Part shown: positions 42,638 through 53,585 of the stretch, one piece after another
Numbering within the stretch: the first letter of the stretch is position 1
Layout of the letters: each line of letters starts with the position of its first letter
Source of the DNA: Mycolicibacterium hassiacum DSM 44199
GTDB taxonomy: Bacteria; Actinomycetota; Actinomycetes; Mycobacteriales; Mycobacteriaceae
Length of the DNA: 64,000 nucleotides
Assembly: GCF_900603025.1 (NCBI RefSeq)
Contig: NZ_LR026975.1
Span: 992,001 to 1,056,000 of the forward strand
Reading direction: 5' to 3'
Position numbers and translations under genes: made by a program
The notes under the pieces: model-generated
Database searches by the model: none
Seen by the model: the letters and a program-made list of their open reading frames with translations, nothing else
Told to the model about the DNA's origin: nothing

Positions 42638-44029
42638 GTGTCAGAGCCTTTGTGGATAGCCCTCGCGGTCGTCGTTGTTCTGGTCGTAGCCGCGCTGATC
42701 ACCGGGCTGGTGTTGTATCGGCGCCGGCAGATCAGGTTGACCAAGCCGGATACCGCCAAGCCGATCGAACCGGGGGGCCGCTACACCACCAGTTCTGGCA
42801 TCACCTTCAGCAAGTCGTCCCCGGCGACGGCCGACGCACCGGAGCGCCTGGACACCACCGGCCTGCCCGGGGTGGGCGACGACGCCTCGATCCCGCGAGA
42901 CGCACCGAAGCGGCCGATCGCCGATGTCAAGCTGCCCGAGCCGCCCCCGGAGGTCTCCGAACCCCCGGCACCGCCGGCCGCTGCCGAGGCTGCGCAGGAG
43001 GCACCGGCAGAGCCGCAACCGTCCCCGCCGGCCGAATCCCCGCCGGTCGAATCCCAGGTGGCCGAAGCCCCGGCGGCCGGCGGCGCCGCTCCGGTGCTCG
43101 ACGAGATCGCGCCGCCGGCCGGCCGGCTGGGCCGGCTGCGCGGGCGGCTGGCGAAGTCGCAGAGCGCGATCGGCCGCAGCGTCCTGGGCCTGCTCGGCGC
43201 CGGCGACCTCGACGAGGACTCCTGGCAGGACATCGAGGACACCCTGCTGGTCGCCGACCTGGGGCCGGTGGTCACCAACTCGATCGTCACCGCGCTGCGT
43301 GAGCGCATCGTCAGCAGCCAGGTGCGCTCCGAGGACGACGCCCGCGCGGTGCTGCGGGAGGTGCTGATCTCCGAACTGCACCCGGAGATGGACCGGTCCA
43401 TCCGGGCGCTTCCGCACGACGACAAGCCGGCGGTGCTGCTGGTCGTCGGCGTGAACGGCACCGGCAAGACGACCACCGTCGGCAAGCTGGCACGGGTGCT
43501 GGTGGCCGACGGCCGCCGGGTCGTGCTGGGGGCCGCCGACACGTTCCGCGCCGCGGCCGCCGACCAGCTGCAGAGCTGGGCGTCGCGTGTGGGCGCGGAG
43601 GTGGTCCGCGGCCGCGAGGGCGCGGATCCGGCCTCGGTCGCGTTCGACTCCGTCGACACCGGCATCAAGACCGGCGCCGACGTCGTGCTCATCGACACCG
43701 CCGGACGCCTGCACACCAAGACCGGCCTGATGGACGAACTCGGCAAGGTCAAGCGGGTGGTGGAGAAGCGGGCCGCCGTCGACGAGGTGCTGCTGGTGCT
43801 CGACGCCACCATCGGGCAGAACGGGCTGGTGCAGGCCCGGGTGTTCGCCGACGTAGTCGACATCACCGGCGTGGTGCTGACCAAACTCGACGGGACGGCC
43901 AAGGGTGGCATCGTCTTCCGCGTCCAGCAGGAGCTCGGCGTGCCGGTCAAACTGGTCGGCCTCGGGGAGGGCCCCGACGATCTCGCCCCCTTCGAGCCGG
44001 CGGCATTCGTCGACGCACTGCTCGGCTGA
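42638..44029 (+). CDS. ftsY: Signal recognition particle receptor FtsY
   Basis: 463 aa. Unlike E. coli FtsY, it begins with one transmembrane segment (LWIALAVVVVLVVAALITGL, residues about 3-22), then an acidic, Pro/Ala/Glu-rich linker to about residue 165, then the NG GTPase: GVNGTGKTTTVGKLA (G1), DTAGRLHTK (G3), TKLDGTAKGG (G4 region). It docks the SRP-ribosome complex at the membrane; the partner gene ffh lies 4.6 kb downstream. Confidence 0.97.
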   Translation: MSEPLWIALAVVVVLVVAALITGLVLYRRRQIRLTKPDTAKPIEPGGRYTTSSGITFSKSSPATADAPERLDTTGLPGVGDDASIPRDAPKRPIADVKLPEPPPEVSEPPAPPAAAEAAQEAPAEPQPSPPAESPPVESQVAEAPAAGGAAPVLDEIAPPAGRLGRLRGRLAKSQSAIGRSVLGLLGAGDLDEDSWQDIEDTLLVADLGPVVTNSIVTALRERIVSSQVRSEDDARAVLREVLISELHPEMDRSIRALPHDDKPAVLLVVGVNGTGKTTTVGKLARVLVADGRRVVLGAADTFRAAAADQLQSWASRVGAEVVRGREGADPASVAFDSVDTGIKTGADVVLIDTAGRLHTKTGLMDELGKVKRVVEKRAAVDEVLLVLDATIGQNGLVQARVFADVVDITGVVLTKLDGTAKGGIVFRVQQELGVPVKLVGLGEGPDDLAPFEPAAFVDALLG

Positions 44030-44102
44030 GAACCTCCGCGGACGGGCGAACCGGGTGCACGCGGACCCCGCGAGCCGGGGCTTACACACCCGATCGGCGG
44101 AC

Positions 44103-44172
44103 GAAACATGAGCGTAACCGCGGGCGGGATGGCGTTCACGTCACCGAAACGCTGACGCATTACGGGTGAAAC
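44103..44172 (+). promoter_or_regulatory. GlnR-like boxes upstream of amt
   Basis: Best match to the actinobacterial GlnR pattern (gTnAC-N6-GnAAC) is TTCAC-GTCACC-GAAAC at 44135-44150. Nearby half-sites are GAAAC-ATGAGC-GTAAC (44103-44118) and ATTAC (44159-44163) with GAAAC (44168-44172), the latter 22 bp from the central GAAAC. GlnR activates amtB-glnB-glnD in M. smegmatis under nitrogen limitation, so this is the expected place. Spacing is not perfect. Confidence 0.5.
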
Positions 44173-44238
44173 CCGCGCCGAACACGCTTCTCGGGAGGCC
44201 GATCCGGTTGGCCCGCTTCCCAAGGAGGTTCACACAAA

Positions 44239-45966
<1,728 letters not shown>

Positions 45967-46046
45967 TCCACGGCTGAAATTCCAGGTCGTCACCCGGCCG
46001 TTGGATTGTCGTGAGCGGTAGTGACCTGGCTGGGTAAGGAGACGAC

Positions 46047-48512
46047 ATGGCACTTCGCAGACGGGAGACCGCCGCCGGCCCGCCCCAGTGGGCGGGGCCG
46101 GCGGCGGCCTCGTCGCGACCGGCGACCGATCTCGCGGCGGCGTGTCGGCATCTGATGGAATCGGGTGGCCGACACCTGGATTCGATCGCGCTGCGGGACG
46201 CGTTGATCGATCTGCACGAGTTCTGGCTGACCACCAAGGCCAACGAGATCGGCATCACCGACACCAGCGGGTTCGCCATCGTCGCCACCGGCGGGCTGGG
46301 CCGGCGCGAACTGGTGCCGTACTCCGATCTGGACCTGATGCTGCTGCACGACGAGATGCCCGTCGAGGTGGTCAGCAAGGTCGCGGAACTGCTGTGGTAC
46401 CCGTTGTGGGACGCCAACATTCGCATCGACCACAGCGTGCGCACGGTGCCCGAGGCGTTGCGGGTGGCCAGTGAGGACATCTCGGCCGGGCTGGCCATGC
46501 TCGAGGCCCGCCACATCGCCGGCGATGCCGAGCTGAGCGCGTTGCTGATCGGCGGCGCGCGGCGGCAGTGGCGCACCGGGATCGCGTCGCGCTTCGACGA
46601 ACTCGTCGAGCACACCCGGGCCCGGTGGGAACGCAGCGGCGAGATCGCCCACCGCGCCGAACCCGACCTCAAATGCGGACGTGGCGGGCTGCGCGACGTC
46701 CAGTTGCTCAACGCCCTGGCCATCGCCCAACTCGCCGACGTCTACCCGAACCGGTCGTCGGCGTCGCCGATCGGAAGCCTCGGTGAGGCGCACATGGCGC
46801 TGCTCAACGTCCGCACCGAGCTGCACCGGGTCGCCGGGCGCGGGCGTGACCTGCTGCTGGCGCAGCACGCCGACGAGATCAGCGCCGCGCTGCACATCGG
46901 TGACCGATTCGACTTGGCGCGCATGCTTTCCGACGCGGCGCGCACCATCTCGTTCTACGTCGACGCCGGGTTGCGCACGGCCGCCAACGCGCTGCCGCGG
47001 CGCGGCCTGGCGGCGCTGCGGCGTCCCACCCGGCGTCCGCTCGACGAGGGTGTCGTCGAGTTCGCCGGCGAGGTGATCCTGGCCCGGGACGCCCGGCCGG
47101 ACCGTGATCCGGGACTGGTGCTGCGGGTGGCCGCCGCGTCGGCGACGACCGGCCTGCCGATGGCGGCCTCCACCCTGGCCCGGCTGGCCGAGAGCGCACC
47201 GGAACTGCGCGCCCCGTGGCCCCGGGAGGCGCTCAACGACCTGTTGGTGATGCTGACCGCGGGCCCGTCGGTGATCCAGACCGTCGAGGCGCTCGACCGC
47301 ACCGGGTTGTGGGGCCGGTTGTTCCCGGAATGGGGCGCGGTGCGCGACCTGCCGCCGCGGGACATCGTGCACATCTGGACCGTCGACCGCCATCTGGTCG
47401 AAACCGTCGCGCGGGCAGCGGCTCTCACCACCCGGGTGTCGCGGCCCGATCTGCTGGTGCTGGGCGCGCTGTGCCACGACATCGGCAAGGGACGCGGCGG
47501 CGACCACAGCATCATCGGCGCCGAACTGGCCGTGCAGATCGGCACCCGGCTGGGGCTGTGGCCGTCGGACATCGAGATCCTGTCGAAACTGGTGCGTCAT
47601 CACCTGCTGTTGAGCCACACCGCGACCCGCCGCGATCTGCAGGACCCCGACACCATCGCGGCGGTGGTGGAGGCCATCGACGGCGATCACGTCGTGCTCG
47701 AACTGCTGCACGCGCTCACCGAAGCCGACTCGCTGGCCACCGGGCCGGGCGTGTGGGGCGAATGGAAGGCCTCGCTGGTCGGCGACCTGGTCCGCCGCTG
47801 CCGGTTGGTGATGGCCGGTGAACCGTTGCCCACCCCGGACCCGATCGACCCGCGACATCTGGCCATGGCCGCCGACGTCGGCGTACACGTGGAACTGTCG
47901 CCCACCGACAGCCCGCACATCCATCAGGTCACGATGATCGCGCCGGACCGGCGGGGCCTGCTGTCCCGGGCCGCCGGGGTGCTGGCGCTGAACTCGCTGC
48001 GGGTGCACTCGGCGTCGGTCAACGGCCACTGCGGGTCGGCGATCAACACCTTCTGCGTGTCGCCGCATTTCGGGGCGCCGCCGGCCGCCGAACTGTTGCG
48101 CCAGCAGTTCATCCTCGCCCTCGACGGGGACCTGGACCCGCTGGGGACGCTGGACCGGCGTGACCACGAAACCGCCCGGCACGGAACCGGTCGGGCCGGC
48201 GACATCCCGGACGCGGTGCCGATCAACTACGTCCCGGCGCCGCCGCGGATCCTGTGGTCGCCGGGGGCCAGCCCCGGCGAGCTCGTCGTCGAGGTGCGTG
48301 CCACCGACCGCACCGGGCTGCTGGCCCGGCTGACGGCGGTGTTCGAGCGCGACGGGGTGGACATCGCCTGGGCGAAGGTCACCACGCTGGGATCGTCGGT
48401 GATCGACGTGTTCGGCATCCGGGCCGACGAGGCGATACGCGACGACCTCGAACGGGATCTGTACGCGGTGCTGCCCGCGCCGCCGAAGAAACCGCTGTCG
48501 GAGGCCGGCTGA
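46047..48512 (+). CDS. glnD: PII-modifying nucleotidyltransferase/removing enzyme
   Basis: 821 aa. Domains in order: nucleotidyltransferase with [18 protein letters not shown] (residues about 77-94); helical middle; HD phosphohydrolase with [17 protein letters not shown] (about 473-490); two ACT domains ([21 protein letters not shown], about 627; [20 protein letters not shown], about 750) that sense glutamine. In actinobacteria it adenylylates PII. The ATG follows AAGGAGACGAC. Confidence 0.96.
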   Translation: MALRRRETAAGPPQWAGPAAASSRPATDLAAACRHLMESGGRHLDSIALRDALIDLHEFWLTTKANEIGITDTSGFAIVATGGLGRRELVPYSDLDLMLLHDEMPVEVVSKVAELLWYPLWDANIRIDHSVRTVPEALRVASEDISAGLAMLEARHIAGDAELSALLIGGARRQWRTGIASRFDELVEHTRARWERSGEIAHRAEPDLKCGRGGLRDVQLLNALAIAQLADVYPNRSSASPIGSLGEAHMALLNVRTELHRVAGRGRDLLLAQHADEISAALHIGDRFDLARMLSDAARTISFYVDAGLRTAANALPRRGLAALRRPTRRPLDEGVVEFAGEVILARDARPDRDPGLVLRVAAASATTGLPMAASTLARLAESAPELRAPWPREALNDLLVMLTAGPSVIQTVEALDRTGLWGRLFPEWGAVRDLPPRDIVHIWTVDRHLVETVARAAALTTRVSRPDLLVLGALCHDIGKGRGGDHSIIGAELAVQIGTRLGLWPSDIEILSKLVRHHLLLSHTATRRDLQDPDTIAAVVEAIDGDHVVLELLHALTEADSLATGPGVWGEWKASLVGDLVRRCRLVMAGEPLPTPDPIDPRHLAMAADVGVHVELSPTDSPHIHQVTMIAPDRRGLLSRAAGVLALNSLRVHSASVNGHCGSAINTFCVSPHFGAPPAAELLRQQFILALDGDLDPLGTLDRRDHETARHGTGRAGDIPDAVPINYVPAPPRILWSPGASPGELVVEVRATDRTGLLARLTAVFERDGVDIAWAKVTTLGSSVIDVFGIRADEAIRDDLERDLYAVLPAPPKKPLSEAG

Positions 48513-48608
48513 GCCTCGGCCACCCGGGCGGCGCGGGTCGTCGGTTCACCGGGGCGGCGGGACCGGCAGCGGGGCGGTGGTGCGAGCAGGCCGGTTAGGC
48601 TGGACCGC

Positions 48609-50156
48609 GTGTTTGAATCGCTGTCTGACCGGTTGACCGGTGCCCTGGCCGGGCTGCGCGGTAAGGGCCGGTTGACCGACGCCGACATCGACGCCACCAC
48701 CCGCGAGATCCGGCTGGCGCTGCTCGAAGCCGACGTGTCGCTGCCGGTCGTGCGCTCGTTCGTCGCGCGCGTCAAGGAACGTGCCAAGGGCGCCGAGGTG
48801 TCCGCCGCGCTCAACCCGGCGCAGCAGGTCGTCAAGATCGTCAACGAGGAGCTGATCGCGATCCTCGGCGGCGAGACCCGCCAGTTGCGGTTCGCCAAGA
48901 ACCCGCCGACCGTCATCATGCTGGCCGGCCTGCAGGGTTCCGGTAAGACCACGCTCGCCGGCAAGCTGGCGCGCTGGCTGCGCAACCAGGGCAACCGGCC
49001 CCTGCTGGTGGCCTGCGACCTGCAGCGGCCCGGCGCGGTGAACCAGCTCAAGATCGTCGGCGAACGCGCCGGCGTCGACGTGTTCGCCCCGCATCCCGGG
49101 GTGTCCGCGGAGGGCTCCGAGGAGGCCGGTCCCGGCGATCCGGTGGCCGTCGCCGCGGCCGGTCTGCAAGAGGCCAGGGCCAAGCTCTACGACGTCGTGA
49201 TCGTCGACACCGCGGGCCGGCTGGGCATCGACGAGGAACTGATGCGCCAGGCCGCGGCGATCCGCGACGCCGTCAACCCGGACGAGGTGCTGTTCGTCCT
49301 CGACGCGATGATCGGCCAGGACGCGGTCACCACCGCCGAGGCGTTCCGCGAGGGCGTCGGCTTCACCGGCGTGGTGCTGACCAAGCTCGACGGCGACGCC
49401 CGCGGCGGTGCCGCGCTGAGCGTGCGCGAGGTCACCGGGGTGCCGATCCTGTTCGCCTCGTCGGGGGAGAAGCTCGAGGACTTCGACGTCTTCCACCCGG
49501 ACCGGATGGCCGGCCGGATCCTGGGCATGGGCGACGTGCTCACCCTCATCGAGCAGGCCGAGCAGGTCTTCGACGCCAAGAAGGCCGAGGAGACCGCCCA
49601 CAAGATCGGCAGCGGTGAGCTGACGCTGGAGGATTTCCTCGAGCAGATGCAGGCCATCCGCAAGATGGGGCCGATCGCCAACCTGCTGGGCATGCTGCCC
49701 GGGGCGAACCAGATGAAGGACGCGTTGGCCGCGGTCGACGACAAGCAACTCGACCGCATCCAGGCGATCATCCGCGGGATGACGCCCGAGGAGCGGGCCA
49801 ACCCGAAGATCATCGACGCGTCGCGCCGGCAGCGCATCGCCAAGGGTTCCGGGGTGACCGTCGGCGAGGTCAACCAGCTCGTTGAACGGTTCTTCGAGGC
49901 CCGCAAGATGATGTCGCAGATGGCCGGCCAGATGGGGATGCCGTTCGGCCGCAAAGCCTCTCGCAAAGCCGGCAAGAACAAGAAGAAGGGCAAGAAGGGT
50001 CGCGGACCGACTCCGCCGAAGGTGCGCAACCCGCTCGGCGCGGGCCTGCCGCCCGGGTTCCCGGACCTGTCGAACATGCCCAAGGGGCTCGACGAGCTGC
50101 CCCCCGGGCTGGTCGACATCGACCTGTCCCAGCTGAAGTTCCCCAACCAGAAGTAG
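48609..50156 (+). CDS. ffh: Signal recognition particle protein Ffh (SRP54)
   Basis: 515 aa. N domain 1-90; G domain with GLQGSGKTTLAGKLA (about 107-121), DTAGRLGIDEE and TKLDGDARGGAAL; M domain about 300-430, Met-rich (MAGQMGMPFG, MLPGANQMKDA), which binds 4.5S RNA and signal sequences. The C-terminus has a basic KKKGKKGRG patch. GTG start. The amidohydrolase follows 2 nt after its stop. The 4.5S RNA gene is not in this window. Confidence 0.97.
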   Translation: MFESLSDRLTGALAGLRGKGRLTDADIDATTREIRLALLEADVSLPVVRSFVARVKERAKGAEVSAALNPAQQVVKIVNEELIAILGGETRQLRFAKNPPTVIMLAGLQGSGKTTLAGKLARWLRNQGNRPLLVACDLQRPGAVNQLKIVGERAGVDVFAPHPGVSAEGSEEAGPGDPVAVAAAGLQEARAKLYDVVIVDTAGRLGIDEELMRQAAAIRDAVNPDEVLFVLDAMIGQDAVTTAEAFREGVGFTGVVLTKLDGDARGGAALSVREVTGVPILFASSGEKLEDFDVFHPDRMAGRILGMGDVLTLIEQAEQVFDAKKAEETAHKIGSGELTLEDFLEQMQAIRKMGPIANLLGMLPGANQMKDALAAVDDKQLDRIQAIIRGMTPEERANPKIIDASRRQRIAKGSGVTVGEVNQLVERFFEARKMMSQMAGQMGMPFGRKASRKAGKNKKKGKKGRGPTPPKVRNPLGAGLPPGFPDLSNMPKGLDELPPGLVDIDLSQLKFPNQK

Positions 50157-50158
50157 CC

Positions 50159-51232
50159 GTGAGACTGCACGTCCGTGGGCGGAGCCTGCCCGACGAACAG
50201 CCGGTCGACTGGTGGATCGTCGACGGGGTGCTCAGCGCCGAGCCGGTGGCCGGCGCCGAGACCGTGTTCGACGGGGGCTGGATCATCCCGGGTCTGGTCG
50301 ACGCGCACTGCCACGTCGGGCTCGGTGAGCACGGGGTGATCGAGGACCTCGACGAGTGCGTCGCGCAGGCCGAGACCGAGCGCGACGCCGGGGCGCTGCT
50401 GTTGCGCGACGCGGGCTCGCCGATCGACACCCGGCCGCTGGCGTACCGCCACGACCTGCCGGAGATCATCCGCGCCGGACGCCATCTGGCCCGGCCCAAG
50501 CGGTACTCGCGCGGGTTCGCGATCGAGTTGGAGGACGAGTCGGCGCTGCCCGCGGCGGTGGCCGAACAGGCCCGGTTCGGCGACGGCTGGGTCAAGCTGG
50601 TCGGTGACTGGATCGACCGCGAGGTCGGGGATCTGGCGCCGCTGTGGTCGGACGACGTGCTCAAGGCGGCGATCGACGCGGCGCACGCCGAAGGCGCCCG
50701 GGTCACCGCGCACGTGTTCGGCGAGGACGCGCTGCCGGGGCTGATCAAGGCCGGCATCGACTGCATCGAGCACGGCACCGGTTTGACCGAGGACACCATC
50801 GACCTGATGGTCGAGCACGGCACGGCGCTGGTGCCGACGTTGATCAACATTGCGAACTTCCCGGGCATCGCCGACGGGGCGGGAAAGTATCCGAAGTACG
50901 CCGCGCACATGCGTGAGCTGCACCGGAAGTGTCCGCAGCGGATCGCGGCCGCGCGGGAGGCCGGGGTACCGATCTATGCGGGCACCGACGCCGGCAGCAT
51001 GGTCGCCCACGGACGGATCGCCGACGAGATCGAGGCGCTGATCGGGATCGGTATGACACCCACCGAGGCGCTGGGTGCGGCGTCGTGGTCGGCGCGCGCC
51101 TGGCTGGGGCGGCCCGGGCTCGAACCCGGGGCGCCGGCGGACCTGGTGTGCTACTCCGAGGATCCCCGCCGTGGCGCCGCGGTGCTGCGCCACCCCGACC
51201 TGGTCGTCCTCCGCGGCCGGGTTTACCGGTAG
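50159..51232 (+). CDS. Metal-dependent amidohydrolase
   Basis: 357 aa, TIM-barrel amidohydrolase superfamily. Metal ligands are expected in VDAHCHVGLGEHG (about residue 45), AHVFGEDA (about 188), IEHGTGLTEDT (about 204) and YAGTDAGSM (about 277). Substrate is not deducible; relatives include imidazolonepropionase-like and prolidase-like enzymes. GTG start 2 nt after ffh, so co-transcribed. It fits Rv2915c; the following M. tuberculosis genes (pknI and others) are absent here. Confidence 0.85.
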   Translation: MRLHVRGRSLPDEQPVDWWIVDGVLSAEPVAGAETVFDGGWIIPGLVDAHCHVGLGEHGVIEDLDECVAQAETERDAGALLLRDAGSPIDTRPLAYRHDLPEIIRAGRHLARPKRYSRGFAIELEDESALPAAVAEQARFGDGWVKLVGDWIDREVGDLAPLWSDDVLKAAIDAAHAEGARVTAHVFGEDALPGLIKAGIDCIEHGTGLTEDTIDLMVEHGTALVPTLINIANFPGIADGAGKYPKYAAHMRELHRKCPQRIAAAREAGVPIYAGTDAGSMVAHGRIADEIEALIGIGMTPTEALGAASWSARAWLGRPGLEPGAPADLVCYSEDPRRGAAVLRHPDLVVLRGRVYR

Positions 51233-51304
51233 CGCTGAAACTACGCTTGTTGACGGCTTTTTCGCGATTTTCCATCATCAACCGTGGTCTCGGCGCGGGG
51301 GTGG

Positions 51305-52132
51305 TCAGGAACGGAGTTGGGCGAAACCCCAGTCGAACAATTGGATCGCCTGCCCGTAGAGGTCGCCGTCACCGTAGAGCTGTGTGACCACCAGCCGCCG
51401 GCCGTCGCGCTGCGCCGCGGCGACGAACGTGTGGCGCGCCAGGTTCGTGTAACCGGTCTTGCCGACCAGCGTGCCCGGATACCGCTTGAGCAACTGGTTC
51501 TGGTTGACGATCGTCTTGGGTCCGTTGTCGGTGGGGAACACCGACGACCGTTGACGTACGATCGCGGCGAAAGCCGGATACCGCAATGCTTCTCGATAGA
51601 TCAGCGCGAGATCATAAGCGGTGGTGAATGATTCCATGCCGGGCCCGTCTAGCCCGGACGGTGAGGACACCCGGGTGCTGCGGGCGCCCAGCGCCGCGGC
51701 CTTCGCGTTCATCCGCGCGACCGCCGCGCGGTAGCCGCCGAGTCCGTCGGCCAGCACGTTCGCGGCGTCGTTGCCCGACACCAGCATCAGCCCGTCGAGC
51801 AGTTGGCGCACCGTGTACGCGCGGCCGGCCTTCACGCCCGCGCAGGAACACTCCACATCGGCGGCGGCCGGCCGCGCGAGGATCACCGCGTTGAGCGGCA
51901 GGTGGTCGAGCACCACCATCGCCAGCAGCGCCTTGATCGTGCTGGCCGGAGGGTGCGGCTCATAGGGGTTGCGGGAGGCCAGTATTCGCCCGGTGTCCAG
52001 ATCGGCGAGCAGCCACGCCTGGGCCGGGCCCTGCGGCAGTGACACCGCGCCGGCCGGCTGCGCGGCTGCCGGCGGTGCGGCGAGGACCGCCGCCGTCAGC
52101 GTGATCGCCAACGCCGCCAGCAGTTTTCGCAT
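51305..52132 (-). CDS. D-alanyl-D-alanine carboxypeptidase (DacB2-like), copy 1
   Basis: 275 aa exported low-molecular-weight penicillin-binding protein. The signal peptide (residues 1-24) ends AAPPAAAQ. SxxK is in PPASTIKALLA, SxN in LVSGNDAAN, and KTG in LVGKTGYTN. A CxC pair (ECSCAG) follows the first motif. It trims the terminal D-Ala of peptidoglycan stem peptides. No C-terminal membrane anchor is seen. A paralogue lies directly upstream on the same strand. Confidence 0.92.
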   Translation of the reverse strand: MRKLLAALAITLTAAVLAAPPAAAQPAGAVSLPQGPAQAWLLADLDTGRILASRNPYEPHPPASTIKALLAMVVLDHLPLNAVILARPAAADVECSCAGVKAGRAYTVRQLLDGLMLVSGNDAANVLADGLGGYRAAVARMNAKAAALGARSTRVSSPSGLDGPGMESFTTAYDLALIYREALRYPAFAAIVRQRSSVFPTDNGPKTIVNQNQLLKRYPGTLVGKTGYTNLARHTFVAAAQRDGRRLVVTQLYGDGDLYGQAIQLFDWGFAQLRS

Positions 52133-52207
52133 GGCCGCCGAGCGTATCGACCGCGTTCCCCGGCACGGTCTCGGATGTATTGCGATTCGGCAACATCGGC
52201 TACACCG

Positions 52208-53080
52208 TCACAGGGTGCCGATGCTGTTTCCCCTCGGTTGGGCGAAGCCCCAGTCCAGCAGGCCCATCGCCTGGTCCCAGTACGTCTGGCCGGGCTTGTC
52301 GAGCCCGTACATCAGCGCCACCACCAGCCGGCGGCCGTCGCGTTGGGCGCCTCCGACATAGGTCTTCTTCGCCAGATCGGTGAAGCCGGTCTTCCCGCCG
52401 AACGCGCCGGGGTAGCGCCTGAGCAGCTCGTTCTGGTTGACCAGCACCTTGTCGCCCTTGGCGGTGGGGAACACCGCGGTCGGTTGCGCGGTGATCGCGG
52501 CGAACACCGGGTTGGCCATCGCGGCGCGGAAGATGACCGCCAGATCCCGCGGCGACGACCACATCGCGATGCCCGGTCCGTCCAGGCCCGACGGGGTGCC
52601 GGCGTTGGTGCCGTACGCACCCACCAGCGCGGCGGTGGCGTTCATCTTGGTCACCGCGACGTCGTGGCCACCGAGCATGGTGGCCAGGGTGTTGGCGGCG
52701 TCGTTGCCGGACACCAGCAGCAGCGCCTCGAGCAGTTGGCGGGCGGTGTAGGCGCGGCCCGGTTGCACCCCGGCGCAGTTGCACTCCACCTGGGTGTCGG
52801 CCTCGTTGGCCACCACGGTGGCGTCGAGCGGAACCTCGTTGAGCACCGTGAGCGCCAGCAGCACCTTGATCGTGCTGGCCGGGGCGTACTGACCGTGTTC
52901 ATTGCGGGCGGCCAACACCTCGCCGGTGTCCATGTCGGCGAGGATCCACGCCTGCGCCGGACCGTCGGGGATGGTCGGCGCCCCGACCGGCTGGGTCTCC
53001 GGGTCGGCGTGAGCGACCGGGACGGTCGGCGCGACAACGGCCATCAGACCCGCGACGAGCACCGCCAGGAAGCTTCGCAT
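52208..53080 (-). CDS. D-alanyl-D-alanine carboxypeptidase (DacB2-like), copy 2
   Basis: 290 aa. Signal peptide MRSFLAVLVAGLMAVV, cleaved near AHA-DPET. Catalytic motifs: APASTIKVLLA, LVSGNDAAN, GGKTGFTD, and the same CxC pair (ECNCAG). Colinear with copy 1 throughout, so a tandem duplication. ATG 53080 is chosen at the signal peptide; the open frame extends 43 codons upstream without signal-like sequence. Divergent from the SnoaL-type gene, which starts 76 bp away. Confidence 0.92.
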   Translation of the reverse strand: MRSFLAVLVAGLMAVVAPTVPVAHADPETQPVGAPTIPDGPAQAWILADMDTGEVLAARNEHGQYAPASTIKVLLALTVLNEVPLDATVVANEADTQVECNCAGVQPGRAYTARQLLEALLLVSGNDAANTLATMLGGHDVAVTKMNATAALVGAYGTNAGTPSGLDGPGIAMWSSPRDLAVIFRAAMANPVFAAITAQPTAVFPTAKGDKVLVNQNELLRRYPGAFGGKTGFTDLAKKTYVGGAQRDGRRLVVALMYGLDKPGQTYWDQAMGLLDWGFAQPRGNSIGTL

Positions 53081-53156
53081 GGGCACCGAGCCTAGACCCG
53101 CCGTGGCGCGCCGGCCGAGGCCGGGGAGCGGCCGCCCGGTTGTGTTTGATGGAGCC

Positions 53157-53585
53157 ATGCTCAGCCTGCAAGAAATCTCCGACCGCCTGGAAATCCAGCA
53201 GCTGCTCATCGACTACTCCACGGCCATCGACCGGAAGAACTTCGACGCCCTCGACCGGGTGTTCACCCCGGACGCCTACATCGACTACCGGGTCAGCGGC
53301 GGGATCGACGGCCGCTATCCGGAGGTCAAGGCCTGGCTGAAACAGGTGCTGCCGAACTTCCCCGCCTACTACCACATGCTGGGCAATGTCGACATCCGGT
53401 TCGACCCGTCCGGTGACCGCGCGACGTCGCGGGCGATCTGTTTCAACCCGATGGTCATGGGCGGTGAGTCCAACCAGATCTACTTCGTCGGGATCTGGTA
53501 CGAGGACGAGCTCGTCCGCACTCCGGACGGCTGGCGGATGACCCGCCGCGTCGAGGCCAAATGTTTCGACAAACTGGTGGGGTGA
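53157..53585 (+). CDS. SnoaL-like (NTF2-fold) protein
   Basis: 142 aa. Begins LSLQEISDRLEIQQLLIDYSTAIDRKNFDALDRVFTPDA, the standard opening of the SnoaL-like/DUF4440 family, and has WRMTRRVEAKCF near the end. Such folds serve as small isomerases, dehydratases or binding proteins; the role here is unknown (Rv2910c-like). ATG 53157 is taken; GTG 53142 is an alternative. The stop overlaps mgtE as GTGA. Confidence 0.82.
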   Translation: MLSLQEISDRLEIQQLLIDYSTAIDRKNFDALDRVFTPDAYIDYRVSGGIDGRYPEVKAWLKQVLPNFPAYYHMLGNVDIRFDPSGDRATSRAICFNPMVMGGESNQIYFVGIWYEDELVRTPDGWRMTRRVEAKCFDKLVG

